From Globodera rostochiensis (taxonomy: Eukaryota; Nematoda; Chromadorea; Rhabditida; Heteroderidae), in NCBI GenBank assembly GCA_018350325.1, contig JAEVLN010000009.1:1075388-1139387 (forward strand): a DNA stretch of 64,000 nucleotides, given 5' to 3'. This document shows, piece by piece, positions 49,655 through 61,930 of the stretch. Numbering within the stretch: position 1 is the stretch's first letter; the number at the start of each line of letters is the position of its first letter. Below the pieces are notes generated by a model. It did no database searches and was not told where the DNA came from. It saw only the letters and a program-made list of their open reading frames with translations. The translations under genes and the position numbers were made by a program.

Positions 49655-52050
49655 AAACCGCACTGTTTAGTCGAATCAACAATACAAAGTTGAGGACAAA
49701 AATGTTTGCAATTATGCGATAAATTCCGCATCGTCCAATGAATAAAGTAGTATTAATATTAATCGCAATTTTTCTAAAAACATAAAACAAACTTTTCTCA
49801 AATAATTACAAAGTGGTAAAATTTTTCTAATTAATTTTATTAATTGATCTTTCTCAAAAATTTCTAAATAATTTATTAAAAAATTGCTACAAATCGAAAA
49901 TTATAGCGCGAAAAGACCTTTTTGGGCTTCTTACTCATTAAGCAATTTTACAAAAATATAAAACTAAAAATTGGAATTTGAATTGACGTAATTTCAAAAG
50001 GAATAAAAGAAAGTAGTCAGATGTTTGGCTATGATCAGCTTAAGGACAGCTGCCATCTTTAATTAAACAGATTTGGTCAAAATTATCTGTCTGTTGATCG
50101 GTTTTTCCCATGCATTTTTCAGCATGGCAAAGTGTTCATCCGGTTTCGATTGATCAGTTAATGTTTTTCCGGTGATTAAATCCCTCAGGGCAATTCCAGC
50201 TGTTGAGAATGAGTTTATGTCAATTGTTTCTGTTACATCTTCAATTCGACGGTTGGAGCCAATCCGACAGAATCCGAACAGAAAGCGAAATTTATGCCAA
50301 ATTTGAAACAAATCCCTCTTCAAAAATGGGTGACAACTAGAAATATAATAAAAATTATATTTTTAAATGCAAAAAATGTTAACAACAACAAAATTTTACG
50401 TGATAATGAACAGCTCGATGAGAAGTCCGCAAAATGAATTTAAAGTAGAAACCAAATTGGAGATTTGCGCAAAATATGGCAGCTCAAAATAGCTCCAAAA
50501 TAAATAAACTGTTCCAGCAAAAATATTGACCAAATTCAGCGATAATGGAGGAATCAGTTGTTTGCCAATTCGAATATTTTCGGAAAGCTTAATTTGACAT
50601 TTAATCAATTAAATTTTGAATCCTATGGCCACCCTGACCTGATAACGCAACGAAAGATTGTGAGCGTCTTCGTTTGACAACATTTTCTGATAAATTTTGG
50701 AATTGTATTGGCACAACCCGTCAAACATGGCCAATTCCACGCTGCCGACCACCAGTTGAACGGCGGTCGTGATCAAACTGGTTAGCGGTGGCTTTGAGTC
50801 AGGCGATGAAGTGACGGCAATATATACGGAAAGAAACAACTAAATGAAAATGTAAATTATTTTTAAATGTTAAATTGGAATTAAGCCGAATTGGCCTCCA
50901 AAAGGCCGTGACCGGAATTGGTACTGAAATGTTCAACTTTTTCCATTTTGGTACTGGAATTTTGGTCCCGGTTTTTTCATAATTCCTTCAAAACTTCTTT
51001 TTATATGGCCCCGGTTTTTTACCAAACATTTTTTACTTTTTTTGATTCATTAGTCCTGGTTTTTTTGACTGGGAATTTCTCCGGTCCCGATCCCGGGTTT
51101 TCCCAAAAATCCCGGTCCCGGCTAACTCTATTGTCCGAGATTAACTGTTTATCAGCCTTAAATATCTTCACGGGTATATATCACTTTTCGATTCTACTGG
51201 TGGCCTCCCCCTCTAAAATTTTGACGGTGACGTCATTACATAATTTGTCATTTTCTTGTAATCCGGATCGTAAACTTGTTCCATACGTACCGCGAATGGA
51301 CTCCACAACATTGTGAACAGACAACCCCGATGGCGCTCATATGATCGGACCATCAGAGTTGCCAACACGCGTTCGATGATCAGAATGTGGGGCACAAAAT
51401 TACGACAGTAAATGCCGACCAAGTTGATCAGTCCAAGGGTCGGAAAGTATGAGGTCGTTTCGGCACTGATCGGATCCCAGAGGATGAATTTGAACAGACA
51501 AATGACGAAACGACAACTCCCGCGCTTTAATATATATTATATCGTTTTCTTTGTTTAAAAAATAATCATTATTATCCAACTTAATATCCGTTTTGAATTT
51601 AAAAATTTAAAAAAGTCAGGTCCAAGAGCGCATGAAGCTGTAATCCGGCTCAATTCGGATCAGATTGCATGGGCACAAAACTAAGCCAGCACAAAATTAT
51701 TTAAAAATCTGTTTCCAGTCTCAAGATAATCATTTTTAAATTTTGGATCGCCATTTATATGCAGACCGATCGACTTGGTGTCAATTTAAATTAAACATTA
51801 CCGTAAGAATGAAGAAACTTTGGAAGATCAAGATGAATTTCATGTTTGGATGGATGACGGATGTGCGTGCCACCAAGCACAGATTGATCACGGACAATGG
51901 CACGCCCACCAGGTTAGCCAACAGATCAATGGCACCGCCGAGAAACAGAAGAAACAATTCAAAATCAGTTGTTTTTGTTGCATTTATTGACGACATTTGG
52001 TCGAGCATTTTGTCAGATTGATTACCAAAATTTTTTGATTCATTATCATT
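49655..52050. repeat. Left arm of an inverted duplication
   Basis: This arm matches the reverse complement of about 61930-63612 over the receptor gene and its 3' flank, with near identity in the last two receptor exons. Toward 49655 the match runs to CTGTTTAGTCGAATCAAC, which in the right arm lies directly beside the collagen stop codon. The right arm lacks about 750 bp corresponding to 51022-51775. Confidence 0.8.
50063..52008 (-). CDS. Serpentine chemoreceptor (Sre/Sra-like), full copy
   Basis: The first exon from 52008 (MLDQMSSINATKTTDFELFL) has helices LLFLGGAIDLLANLVGV and FILIFQSFFILTVMF. The next, ending near 51213, gives LGLINLVGIYCRNFVPHILI, then ERVLATLMVRSYERHRG and LFTMLWSPFAV. 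Then FLSVYIAVTSSP, TAVQLVVGSVELAMF, SENIRIGKQLIPPLSLNLVN, FCGLLIELFIIT and a last exon CHPFLKRDLFQIWHKF with a tail ending LTKSV, stop at 50063. ER-x-x-AT in helix 3 and C-H-P after helix 7 are Sre-type features. The protein would act in the membrane of chemosensory neurons. The ATG at 52008 is used here, while the duplicate has lost it. Confidence 0.68.
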
Positions 52051-53932
52051 TGTCTTTTAAAATTTTTTGAAAAATGCCGAAATAGTTAAAAAAGGCACTA
52101 AAGGTGCAAAAGTGCAAAATAGGCATTTATAGGCACCAAAAAAGTACTCTAAATCGAAAATTAATAACGCGAAAAAGGCTGTTTTTGAGCTTATCACTTC
52201 AAAGCCTATGTGCAAAAAAAAATAGATTTTTGCCTCAAAATGCCATCCCTAATTATAATTTCATGCCTAAATTGGTTACAAATATTAATTAGGGTTGTTA
52301 TGAACATGTACAGAATTATAAGTTTGTATAGCATGTTTGTAATTTAGCTATAGCAAGCAGCTCACGCAAAGGCATAGTTTTAGAAATTGGGCATTTTATA
52401 TTTTTTAGCACACATTTTTATCGTATTCAATTTTCGACTTTGGTACTAAAATTTAGTATCAATGCGGATGGCATGAACAATCAGTAAAAATTACCCCTAA
52501 AAAATTTGCTCTTGATCCCGGAATTAGTGGTTTCGGTCAATTCCGGTCCTCGGTCCATTCCCGGGGTGGCGATAAAAACGTCATTTTTCATAGAAAACCG
52601 GTTAATCGATTTGTTGAGTACGGATTAATCAATTGTTCGCTTCCAGTTAAGCAAAATGTTTGGATCCGGTTAATCGAGTTTTGGTTACATTTACGAATTT
52701 TTGGATTCCGGTTACTCGAATTGTTGGTTCCGGTTAAACGCGTTTGGTTCCAGTTAATCGAATGTTTGGTTCCGGTTAATTGTCCAGGTAATCAATTGTT
52801 CGGTTCCGGTTAATCATATCGTTTGGTTCCGGTTAATCGAATCGTTTGGTTACCCTTACCGAATTGTTGTGTTCCGATTAGAAGTGTTCACTTCCGGTTT
52901 ATCGAATTGTTTGAATCCTTTTAACCGAATGTTTAGGTTCCGGTTAATCGAATCGTTTGATTACATTTAACCGAATTGTTGGATTCCGGTTAAACGCGTT
53001 TGGTTCCAGTAAATCGAATTGTTTTGTTCCGGTTAATCAAATCCTTTGGTCCGGTTGAATTGTTTGTTCCGGTTAATCGAATTGTTTTGTTCCGGTTAAC
53101 CGAATTGTTCGCTTCCGGTTAATCAAATTGTTAGCATCCGGTTAATCGATTTGCTTGGATCTTTTAACCGAATTGTTTGGTTCCGATTAACCGAATTGTT
53201 CGCATCCGGTTAATCGATTTGCTTGGATCTTTTAACCGAATTGTTTGGTTCCGGTTAATCGATTTGTGTGGATTCTTTTAACGAATTGTTTGGTTCCGGC
53301 AAATCGAATTTTTGTGTTCCCAAACGACTCGATTAACCGGAACAAACAATTCAACCGGAACCAAAGGATACGATTCGATTAACTGGATAACTGGAACCAA
53401 ACGCGTTTAACCGGAACAAAACAATTCAGTTAAATGTAACCAAACGATTCGATTAACCGGAACAAAACAATTCAACCGGAACCAAAGGATTTGATTAACC
53501 GGAACAAAACAATTTGATTAACCGGAACCAAAACAATTTTTATACGGAATCGAACAATTCTGTAACCGGAACCCATCAATTCGATTAAATGGAACCAAAC
53601 AATGCGTTTAACTGGAACCCAACAATCCGGCTTAATGTAACCAAACGATTCGATTAACCGGAACAAATGCAATAAATTTTTATTCTTACAAACAAGGACA
53701 TTTTAAATTTATAAGATTATGACCCTCCAAATAAGGACAAATCCTATAAATAAGGACAGTTGGCACCCCTGGTATAAACCGTCGGGGTCAGTTCGGCGTC
53801 GACAGAAACGTTATAACTTTTTGTTTTTTGATCAAAACAAACATTTGGTTATGTCTGTAAATGCTATAATAAAAAAGAGCTAGGCGATTTGACTGCAAAA
53901 TGACGAACGATCAAAGCTTTATACACCTTGGT
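52051..53932. other. Gap dominated by a GGTTCCGGTTAATCG repeat
   Basis: No gene. See the repeat at 52590-53670. From 53790 there is a GGCGTCGACAGAAACGTTAT fragment related to the ends of the 44379-44814 element. Confidence 0.5.
52590..53670. repeat. 1.1-kb foldback array of GGTTCCGGTTAATCGAATTG
   Basis: About thirty diverged units of roughly 22 bp (GGTTCCGGTTAATCGAATTG TT) run from 52600 to about 53320. The rest (53330-53665) is the same unit inverted (CGATTAACCGGAACCAAACA). The junction makes a large imperfect palindrome. The right side continues to GGACAGTTGGCACCCCTGG, whose TTGGCACCCCTG resembles a hAT end. Frames across it are artefacts. Confidence 0.9.
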
Positions 53933-56128
53933 TTATTCTTCATCCATTTCCACTGCTTCAGCATGCGCAGACAACGGACTAAAAAGAAAGGGCAATTAAC
54001 GTAATACCATTTTGATAATTAGTTTGAATTTTGAAATATGTGATTTATGGAAAAGTAAATCGCTTGTTTAAAATGCAAATATTCAGCACATGGGGGAAAG
54101 CGTCAGAGAGGTCTGACCTTTTTTAAACCAATTTCGAACTCCGTACCAGAATTGAACAATTACCTATTCGAAAATTCGGGGGTATGAAATTGGTCTAAAA
54201 GAAGGTCATATTCGTATACTGCGGCCCAAAAGCCGCATATAAGAATTTTTTGTCGTTTTTTAAAACTCAGTGTCCAAATAAACAGTGACTAAGTGATCGG
54301 CTACCGGACGGTGGGGAGAGCTGTTTCTCTAATTAACAGGAAAATGACGCCGCCTCTTTCTTACCCAATGTCATCATCGTCGTAAATGGCAATGTTGATC
54401 ATTCCTTGACGCCCACCAAATAAATTACACTTAAGTGCCAACAAATCCGTATCCCAACACTGCACTTCTCGCTGACAAATCGGACCCCTCTCCAAGAACC
54501 ACAAATCATTGTAAACGCGTCGGAGTGTGAACAGCTCACGAGTTTGCTGATTCTCCATCTCGAACGGGTCGACGTCGACAAGTTTGGCCTCCAGACGGAC
54601 AATGTAGCTGACTGGAGAGGAGGTGTTGTTGATGAACGCCTAAATTACACGCTAAATTTGATGGTCTCTGGACTGTGCCAAAACAAATTCTGGTACTGTG
54701 AGGGGAGGGGGCCGTGGCTCGGTCAGAGCAAAAACAAAAAATCGGAAAAAGCCAGACGCCCAGCAGAAGTCCCACCAAGGACATACGGAATTCCGTTTTG
54801 AAAACTTGTGACAACCTGCTTGAACAAATCGATGTCAATTATGGTTTGTCTTGCCGAAGACAAATATTTCAAAAGCTTTGGGCGTCTATCCGCTCGAGGA
54901 ATTTGCAGCCATTCGACCAGTGCTTGGCCAAGAAACTCATCGGCATCGTAGCGATAATCGATAACACGGAGATCGACACAGTCAAGCAGTACAGTGTCGG
55001 AGACGAATAAATGCAAGCTGTCGAGAAGGTACTTGTTCAGTTGCATACATCTGGCAAAGGATAGGGCAATTTTTTTTGTGCTGTGCGTGTGAATTTCACA
55101 TCCCTAACAAAACAAAAATCATCACAAAGTGTTGCACTTTTGCTAAAACCCCAAAAAATCGTTGTAAATTTCAAGTTTTCTTGAAGGACGCGAACGCGAC
55201 GACAATTTCTTACGCGACGAAGGGCAAAATTTGTTCGACCAGTGCTGGCCAGCCAGAGCTGCTACGTTCGGAGCAGTCAACGCGCAAGGCAATGCCGGCG
55301 CCGAAGAGACGCTCAATTCGGTGGAGAAATGCGATGACATTGTAATCGATATATCTGAAGATGCTGATCAGTCCGATTGCCGGAAAAGGGTAAAAAAGTG
55401 ATCAAGATCAGAGAACAACAAAAAAGCTCGTTTCGTTTAACAATGATATGTATTTTATATTTACCAAAAATTGTGTTCGAACTCGGTTTCGGAGTTCGAT
55501 CGGCCGAAAGTAGGTCAAATTTGCATTTATGTGGAATTTTACCATTTTCGGCTCTTGAGAGCTAAAAAATTTTTGTTTGTTGCGGTTCCTTAAAAATGAC
55601 CGAATCAGAATGTGCCGGAAGCCGATGATGTGTGAAGGGAGTGGCGAATCCGGCGTTGGCACAATTTGTCCACCACGCTTTTGAATTGCCATGCCATTTC
55701 CATTTGCTGCGCGACCAATTTCAATTGCCCCAAGCGACCAATTGGCATCCACAAAATATTTGTCCACCAGCGCGTCGAAACGGACGCTGAGCGGCGCCAC
55801 TTTTAGGCCAAGATCGTTGTGCCCGACAAATGGGAACACACCAAACAAAACATCGTTGCTGACATTTCTATTAAATTATTTTTTTTTGTAATTAAAAATC
55901 CACTGGTTTTTTTAAAATATGTGATAGAATGGAGCGGCACCGGGGCAATATCTTTTTCAACATTAACTGATTCAGAAAAAACCAAATATTTGATACGGAT
56001 TTCAAATCTTCAGAAGGAATATTAGTCAAAGAAAAGTTGAATGTTTTAAATATTTATAAGCCAAATCAATTAAAAAACACTTACAATTCTCTCAAATGTC
56101 GCACTGCTTCAGATGGGCGAGCGGACAT
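53933..56128 (-). CDS. F-box-like protein of an expanded cyst-nematode family, copy 1
   Basis: Starts at 56128 with MSARPSEAVRHLREL and a GTAAGT donor. The next exon gives LFGVFPFVGHNDLGLKVAPL, FDALVDKYFVDANWSLGAIE and IGFRHILIR; then GLISIFRYIDYNVIAFLHRI, ERLFGAGIALRVDC; then TVLLDCVDLRVIDYRYDADE, VEWLQIPRADRRPKLLKYL; then SPVSYIVRLEAKLVDVDPFE, TRELFTLRRVYNDLWFLERG and INIAIYDDDDIG; and a short last exon ending HAEAVEMDEE. The order of blocks matches, from memory, a large family annotated as F-box domain proteins in Globodera (an N-terminal F-box, then WSLG, IGF, PRAD and LERGP blocks). It may serve as an SCF substrate receptor. Exon borders are partly approximate. Confidence 0.65.
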
Positions 56129-57211
56129 TTTTGGCTAGGATTTATACGGTGCTAAAAGCATGTATCAGTAGGGTTTGGATTCAACAAAAGGTTCCCCACA
56201 AGTTTTTACTAATTGTTTGTAAGTGGTCATTCGTCCGGGGACCTTTTTGTCGTTGTGTCTTTAAAATACCAAGGCCACGAAATACGGCAAAAAAGAAAAA
56301 TTTTCGGTACTTTTCCGTTTTATGCCTACAAAATCGAATGTGCGCATTAGGCGTAGGCATTATTTGATCCTTGGGATTTTGCTCTCAGGCAGAAAGACAT
56401 CTTTTTTATCAAATAAAAGTGACACATTATGTACATTTAAAATAATGTTAAAAAAATAACCGCGTGTCTTGTGCAGGCATAAACATTGAATATGTAGGGT
56501 AAGGTACATATATGGAAAAGAAAGAAAGGGGTTGGCGGGGGGGGGGGGGGGGGGGGAGGGTCCGGTGTGTGAAACAGCAAAAGGGTTGACTATATAATAC
56601 ACTACAGCAGCAGCAACAGATGGGGGAAATGGCAACCAGCAGGACAGCATGAAGAAGAGCAGCAGCAAAGGCTGAAGCGGGCGGCTAAACATTCCGCGGG
56701 GAAAATTGTAGCGTCCCATCAACGCGGACAATGCCATCCCATCGCAGCTGCGATCTTCGAAGGGAATGAGAATGCGTTGTTAAATGGCGATGAGTAATTC
56801 CAAATCACACACAAGTATGGTAGTTATGAATGGGTCCCGGGACGTATTCAACAGATTGAGAGGGGGAGGGAGGGGGACGGGGGGGGGGTTCAAGGGGAAA
56901 AGGGAGGCAAAAAAAGATGAGCAGAAGAAGACGAAAAAAGTTTAATTTCAAATCAAAAAACTAAATTAGAAACTTTAAAAAAACACCGAAAAATCTCGAC
57001 CTCGTAATTCACAACCCCGACGTCGGGGTGAAAAGCCTAGTATAGGTATATTGTTTATTTGTAATGAAGATTATTACAACACGAATTAATGGGAAATAAG
57101 CGTAATTAACCTAGCGATCGTTGTATTATGGAGATCATGCCTATTTAGTCAAAATCGTAACTTCCAAAGATCAAGCATCGAACATTATATTGCCCATCTG
57201 TGTTTATTTCT
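56129..57211. other. Gap with an orphan signal-peptide-like exon
   Basis: On the minus strand, 56737-56590 starts MALSALMGRYNFPRGMFSRP, continues with QPLLLLFFMLSCWLPFPPSV and reaches a possible donor after AAA. It looks like a secretory first exon, but I found no second exon; it lies upstream of F-box-like copy 1 on the same strand. A run of about 20 G is at 56538-56556, and 56860-56890 is G-rich. Confidence 0.35.
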
Positions 57212-60128
57212 TCATTCATTTTCAGTGCTTGGAGCGTCATCAGCAGGCGCAGACAAAGGTCTAAAAGCGCAAAAATTAAAAGGAATATTAAGCAATAGAG
57301 AAATTGGCTCCCTTTTCCCTTATATAAATTCTCTAATGAGTTTGATCACTTTAATAACCTTCCTGATACTATAATCCATCTTTCGATGAGTATCCAACCC
57401 ATTTTAGGATTGATTGATCAGTAGATTGATCATAGGTGCGCGAAATAAAAAATGAATCCAATTTCGATCGGTATCCATGCTAAATCCCGACCCATCCCAA
57501 ACTTTGAATTTTATTTATTTACAAGATTTGCAATCAAAATTTAAAAACAAATGCTGTTTTTTTGAGCTCGAGCTTTTTAGGAGTGGGAGGGTAAAGTCAA
57601 TTTTGTTAAAGAAATAGATCAACGATCAATCCTGCAGGATGAAGAATGCTTGGTCGGGATTCCTACCAAATCTAGAACAATTCAAAAACGGCTCGGTCGA
57701 GATTCCGATTTGTCCGAATTCATCCCGCGGGATCCCACCGATTTCGTCCGCTTTCGACTCCTTACCCAACGTCATCGTCATCATAAATGGCGACTTTGAT
57801 CACTGATTGCTGCTCGTCCCAACCACACTTAAGCGTCGCTCGGTCCAAGTCCCACGAACTCTGTTCCCGCTCAACCGGACCCCTCTCCAAGAACCACAAA
57901 TCATTGTAAACGCGTCGGAGTGTGAACAGCTCACGAGTTTGCTGATTTTCCATCTCGAACGGGTCGACGTCGACAAGTTTGGCCTCCAGACGAACAATGT
58001 AGCTGACTGGAGAGGAGGTGTTGTCGATGAACGCCTTAAAATTAAAAGGTCTGTTCAAATTCAATTTCGTGGTTTTCAAATCGGTTGCAAAAGAAGTCTT
58101 CAGGGTTCTACGACCCTAATTACCCTATATGACCTTTAATTTTTACTTTTCAAAAAATAGTGGGTACAAACCAAACTGCTTACCTATTAAAGTTTTATGA
58201 GGCAAAGCGTTTGTTGCCAATTAAATTTGCGACCCCATAACAGAAAAGTACCGAGACCCAATTCAGTTCGAATGCTTATTTTTTAGGTAAATGAAAATAT
58301 TTATTAAACGTGTTCCGATCCTAATCCCTCCGATCAATAATCAACACAAGTCAAGATCATATCAGTTTTAAGCCTTTGAGTCAAATTAAATCGTTAAGCA
58401 ATTTCTGAAATTCATAAAGTGCGTCCCCCACCTGTTTGAGCAGTTCAATGTCAATTTCTGTTTGGTGTGCCGTGCACACATATTTAAGCAGTTTCGGACG
58501 CCCGTCCGCTCGCGGCAAATGCAACCATCCAGACAAAGCTCGGCCAGGCCATGCGTTTATATTTGCACCGTTGTTGTGCCAATCGTCCATTTGTTCACCA
58601 GCCAATGCGTCGTTGGCTTCGTTGTCGACAATTTGTTGGTCAGCAGCAGGCATGCCATTGGCACCGCCGTCGTTCAATTCGGCCATGGCATGGTTGGCCA
58701 TTTCGGCCATAATGCCAATGAGCGCAGCATCGTCATCAAATTCATCCGAGTCGTCGATGTCATTGTAATCATGGTCCATAGCCATGCCGCCGCCGCCACC
58801 ACCATAGAACGACTGTTTGTGGAAATCGATCGAGCGGAGGTTGGCACAGTCGCGCAGAACGGTGGTTGAAATGTACATTTGGAGGCCACTGAGTTGGTGA
58901 TCGTCAATTGTCAAACAGCTGATGAAAGAGGTCTCGATTAAAATTTGATTAACATAATTAAAGCAAATAAAAAAAAACGGCTAGAGGTCACCCCCCCCCC
59001 GTCCTAAAAACATGGTCAACACAAAAGGGGGGGGGGCTTCGGGCCGGAAGCGAGAAAAATTCCCTTATTTTTATATAATTTAGTTACAAAAAGCTGAACA
59101 AACACCACACCAACCTGATGGAGCTAGCAAGAAAAGGCCAAATCTTTTGGGCCACGGCTGACCATCCACGTGTTTGGCTGTAAGCAAGGATTGGGTCAAC
59201 TGAGCGCTCACGACTGGGCGCCAGCGCCGTTTAAAGTGCCATAACTCTTCTAAACTAGAGATTGGACCGTCGAGACGATCCTCGATCGATGGAAATTTTT
59301 GGTTTTAGTGCTTTTTCGAGATTCTCGATCGTCGAAATCTCGGTGTTTTTGATCGAGATTTTCAATCTTCTCAATCGAAAGGTATAGGGCCATGACTCCG
59401 CCCTTGGCTTAACTTTTGCTTACTATTTATTGCGCAACTTAATGAGCTTAAAATTGGTCAAAGCAATTTATTGCTGTAACTTCTACAGACTCTGAGCTTT
59501 TTTTCGGCCGAAACTCACCCTAAGTCAATGTCAAATTTGAAGCAAATGCCCGTGCAGAAGAGACGCTCAATTTGTTGCACAAAAGCAATGGAATTGTGGT
59601 CGATGTAACTGAAATCAGTTCAATCCCTGATAGGCAGAGGCGCAAATAAACTCTCATATTTTTTTTGATATTCAAAAATGAATAAGCCTTAATCACAGGA
59701 AAAATCAAATAACAATTACCGAATCAGAATGTGCCGGAAGCCGACGATTTGTGTTGGAAGCGGACAATCCGCCGTTGGCACAATTTGGCCACGCTTTCGA
59801 ATTGCCATGCCATTTCCGTTCGCTGCGCGACGAATTTCAATTGCCCCAAACGACCATTTGGCAACATTAAAATATTTGTCCACCAGCGCGTCGAAACGGA
59901 CGCTGAGCGGCGCCACTTTTAGGCCAAGATCGTTGTGCCCGACAAATGGGAACACACCAAACAAAACATCGTTGCTGACATTTCTTAATTCATAAATTAA
60001 AATTTGTTATTGCTAGCGGCAATATTTTTAAAATTATTTATTATAATAAAATTCATTTTCTCTAAAAATATATAAAAACACCACAATTTCTTCAAAGGTC
60101 GCTCTGCTTCTCGAGGATGGTCCGACAT
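57212..60128 (-). CDS. F-box-like protein of the same family, copy 2
   Basis: Starts at 60128 (MSDHPREAERPLKKL). It repeats the block order of copy 1: FGVFPFVGHNDLGLKVAPLS, WSFGAIEIRRAANGNGMAI, YIDHNSIAFVQQIERLF, TTVLRDCANLRSIDF, LSGWLHLPRADGRPKLLKY, SPVSYIVRLEAKLVDVDPFE, LFTLRRVYNDLWFLERGPVE and IKVAIYDDDDVG, ending PADDAPSTENE. Unlike copy 1 it carries a Gly- and Asp-rich insertion of about 80 residues (58795-58560, FYGGGGGGMAMDHDYNDIDD...). In the IERLF exon two bases are missing relative to copy 1; a TTTCAG just downstream could act as a replacement acceptor, otherwise the frame is broken. A 130-bp stretch of the LEAKLVDVDPFE exon is almost identical in both copies, suggesting tandem duplication with local conversion. 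Confidence 0.6.
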
Positions 60129-60333
60129 ATTTTCAATGCCAATACTGGGTTCAAGATTCTTATGCAAATGAATGGCGCGGGCGGGGGGTGGGGGATTGAT
60201 TGGGATAACCGACGCGACGCCGAGATTTTCAAATTAATATCAAAAACAATCGTTGCAAAAACACATAGACAATTTACGCCCAACCAACTCAGTCCCAATA
60301 AAATGCCACCAGCAGCAGAAGTGTACTCAAAAG

Positions 60334-60938
60334 TAGTGTTCGGCAAATGGGGTTTTTCGGTAATCGGTAACGGTAATTCGGTAAATTACCGTTACCGAAA
60401 AATACCGAAATCCAACAATTTTCTCGGTCGGTAATCGGTAACGGTAATTCGGTAAATTACCGTTACCGAAAAATACCGAAATCCAACAATTTTCTCGGTC
60501 GGTAATCGGTAACGGTAATTCGGTAAATTACCGTTACCGAAAAATACCGAAATCTCAACAATTTTCTCGGTCGGTAATCGGTAACGGTAATTCGGTAAAT
60601 TACCGTTACCGAAAAATACCGAAATCTCAACATTTTTCTCGGTCGGTAATCGGTAACGGTAATTCGGTAAATTACCGTTACCGAAAAATACCGAAATCTC
60701 AACATTTTTCTCGGTCGGTAATCGTACCGAAAAATACCGAAATCTCAACATTTTTCTCGGTCGGTAATCGTACCGAAAAATACCGAAATCTCAACATTTT
60801 TCTCGGTCGGTAATCGTACCGAAAAATACCGAAATCTCAACATTTTTCTCGGTCAGTATACCGAATCGGTAATACCGAAAAAATTACCGCGGTAATACCG
60901 AAAATTACCGCGGTAATACCGTACCGTGCCGAACACTA
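60334..60938. mobile_element. 605-bp hAT-like element built of palindromic repeats
   Basis: Ends TAGTGTTCGGCA and GTGCCGAACACTA are inverted repeats, with a perfect 8-bp target duplication CTCAAAAG (60326-60333 and 60939-60946). The interior is five units of about 88 bp, each holding GGTAACGGTAATTCGGTAAA / TTACCGTTACCG, then four shortened units of about 50 bp (CGGTAATCGTACCGAAAAAT). There is no coding sequence; frames across it are artefacts. Confidence 0.92.
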
Positions 60939-61047
60939 CTCAAAAGTAAATTGGGAGGGGGGGGGGGCGTGTTCCGATAACCAAAAAGTACCGCTTTTCT
61001 GTCTTTCTTTGTTCTTTTTTTCTCACTACGACTTTATCAAAAAATGG

Positions 61048-61298
61048 GCATCGTGTGGTTCCGACAGTAGTTGATTTCGACAGTGAGTGATTTCGACAGT
61101 GGATTTCGACAATGCCACTGTTAAAAATTCTGTAATTTTACAAGAAGTTTTTTTCAGCAAAATCGGGTAACATACAGGTCTAAAAAGCATTTAGAAGTTG
61201 AAAATTCGAAATGTCTAACAAGTTCAAAACATTTATTTGGAATTCACTGTCGAAATCACTCACTGTCGAAATCAACTACTGTCGGAACAACCTGATGC
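61048..61298. mobile_element. MULE-like inverted-repeat element, copy 2
   Basis: Ends GCATCGTGTGGTTCCGACAG and CTGTCGGAACAACCTGATGC match copy 1 at 5738-6090. The flanks share an A-rich AAAAAATGGGCA, so the target duplication is only suggestive. Confidence 0.75.
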
Positions 61299-61930
61299 GA
61301 AAAAAAAAATGGGCACACCCCCCTAAAATTGACTTTTTTTTAGACTAAAAATCTGCCCGCCAAAAATTTGGAATTTTTAAATTCTCCATATTTTAAAAAT
61401 TTTTGACTGAATTGCTTTTGATTGTAATTGTTATCACAAAAATGTAAATTGATTATTTTGGCCACACCCCTAATTCTAGGACTTTTTAGGAACTATTTAG
61501 GCCATTTTTAGTGCCTATTTTGAGGGTTTTCAGGAACTTTTGAACTATCTTTTTTGGGGTTTTAGGAACTAAAAATCCGTTCCCTAGCCATCACTAGTTA
61601 ATTTTCGTGAATTTTATCAATTAATTAGCGTGGCGAACTTTGCGTGACTTGGGTCTGTTTCTATTTGTTAAACGATTAAAAACTTTTTGTTTAATTTCGT
61701 TTGGTATTCAAGACTTAGCGTGCTACTGAACCTGCGCGAATGATAGTTTGAAATTGTAGCACTGAAATTTATCAGTACAAAATGATATTCTTTTCATAAT
61801 AAAATGGAAGTTTTCTCATTCAAACATTTTGGCGTTCTACGCAATAATTTTTAATTTAAATTATTTTTTATGCGAGGGGTTTTTCATTCATCAATTTGCA
61901 CTTGTTAATACCGTTGAATTTTATCGATTA

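Larger units (their letters stand above)
60129..61930. other. Gap with a hAT element and a MULE-like MITE
   Basis: Contains the elements at 60334-60938 and 61048-61298. The rest is AT-rich with no supported gene. Confidence 0.5.

Noticed and set aside
55819..56025. Plus-strand frames over F-box-like copy 1
   Set aside because: They are shadows of the minus-strand exons.
60392..60751. 119-codon repeated frame (IVEISVFFGNGNLPNYRYRL units)
   Set aside because: It is an artefact of the palindromic units of the hAT-like element.
61035..61312. Target duplication AAAAAATGGGCA for MULE-like copy 2
   Set aside because: The flank is A-rich and does not line up exactly with the element ends seen in copy 1, so I do not count it as proven.
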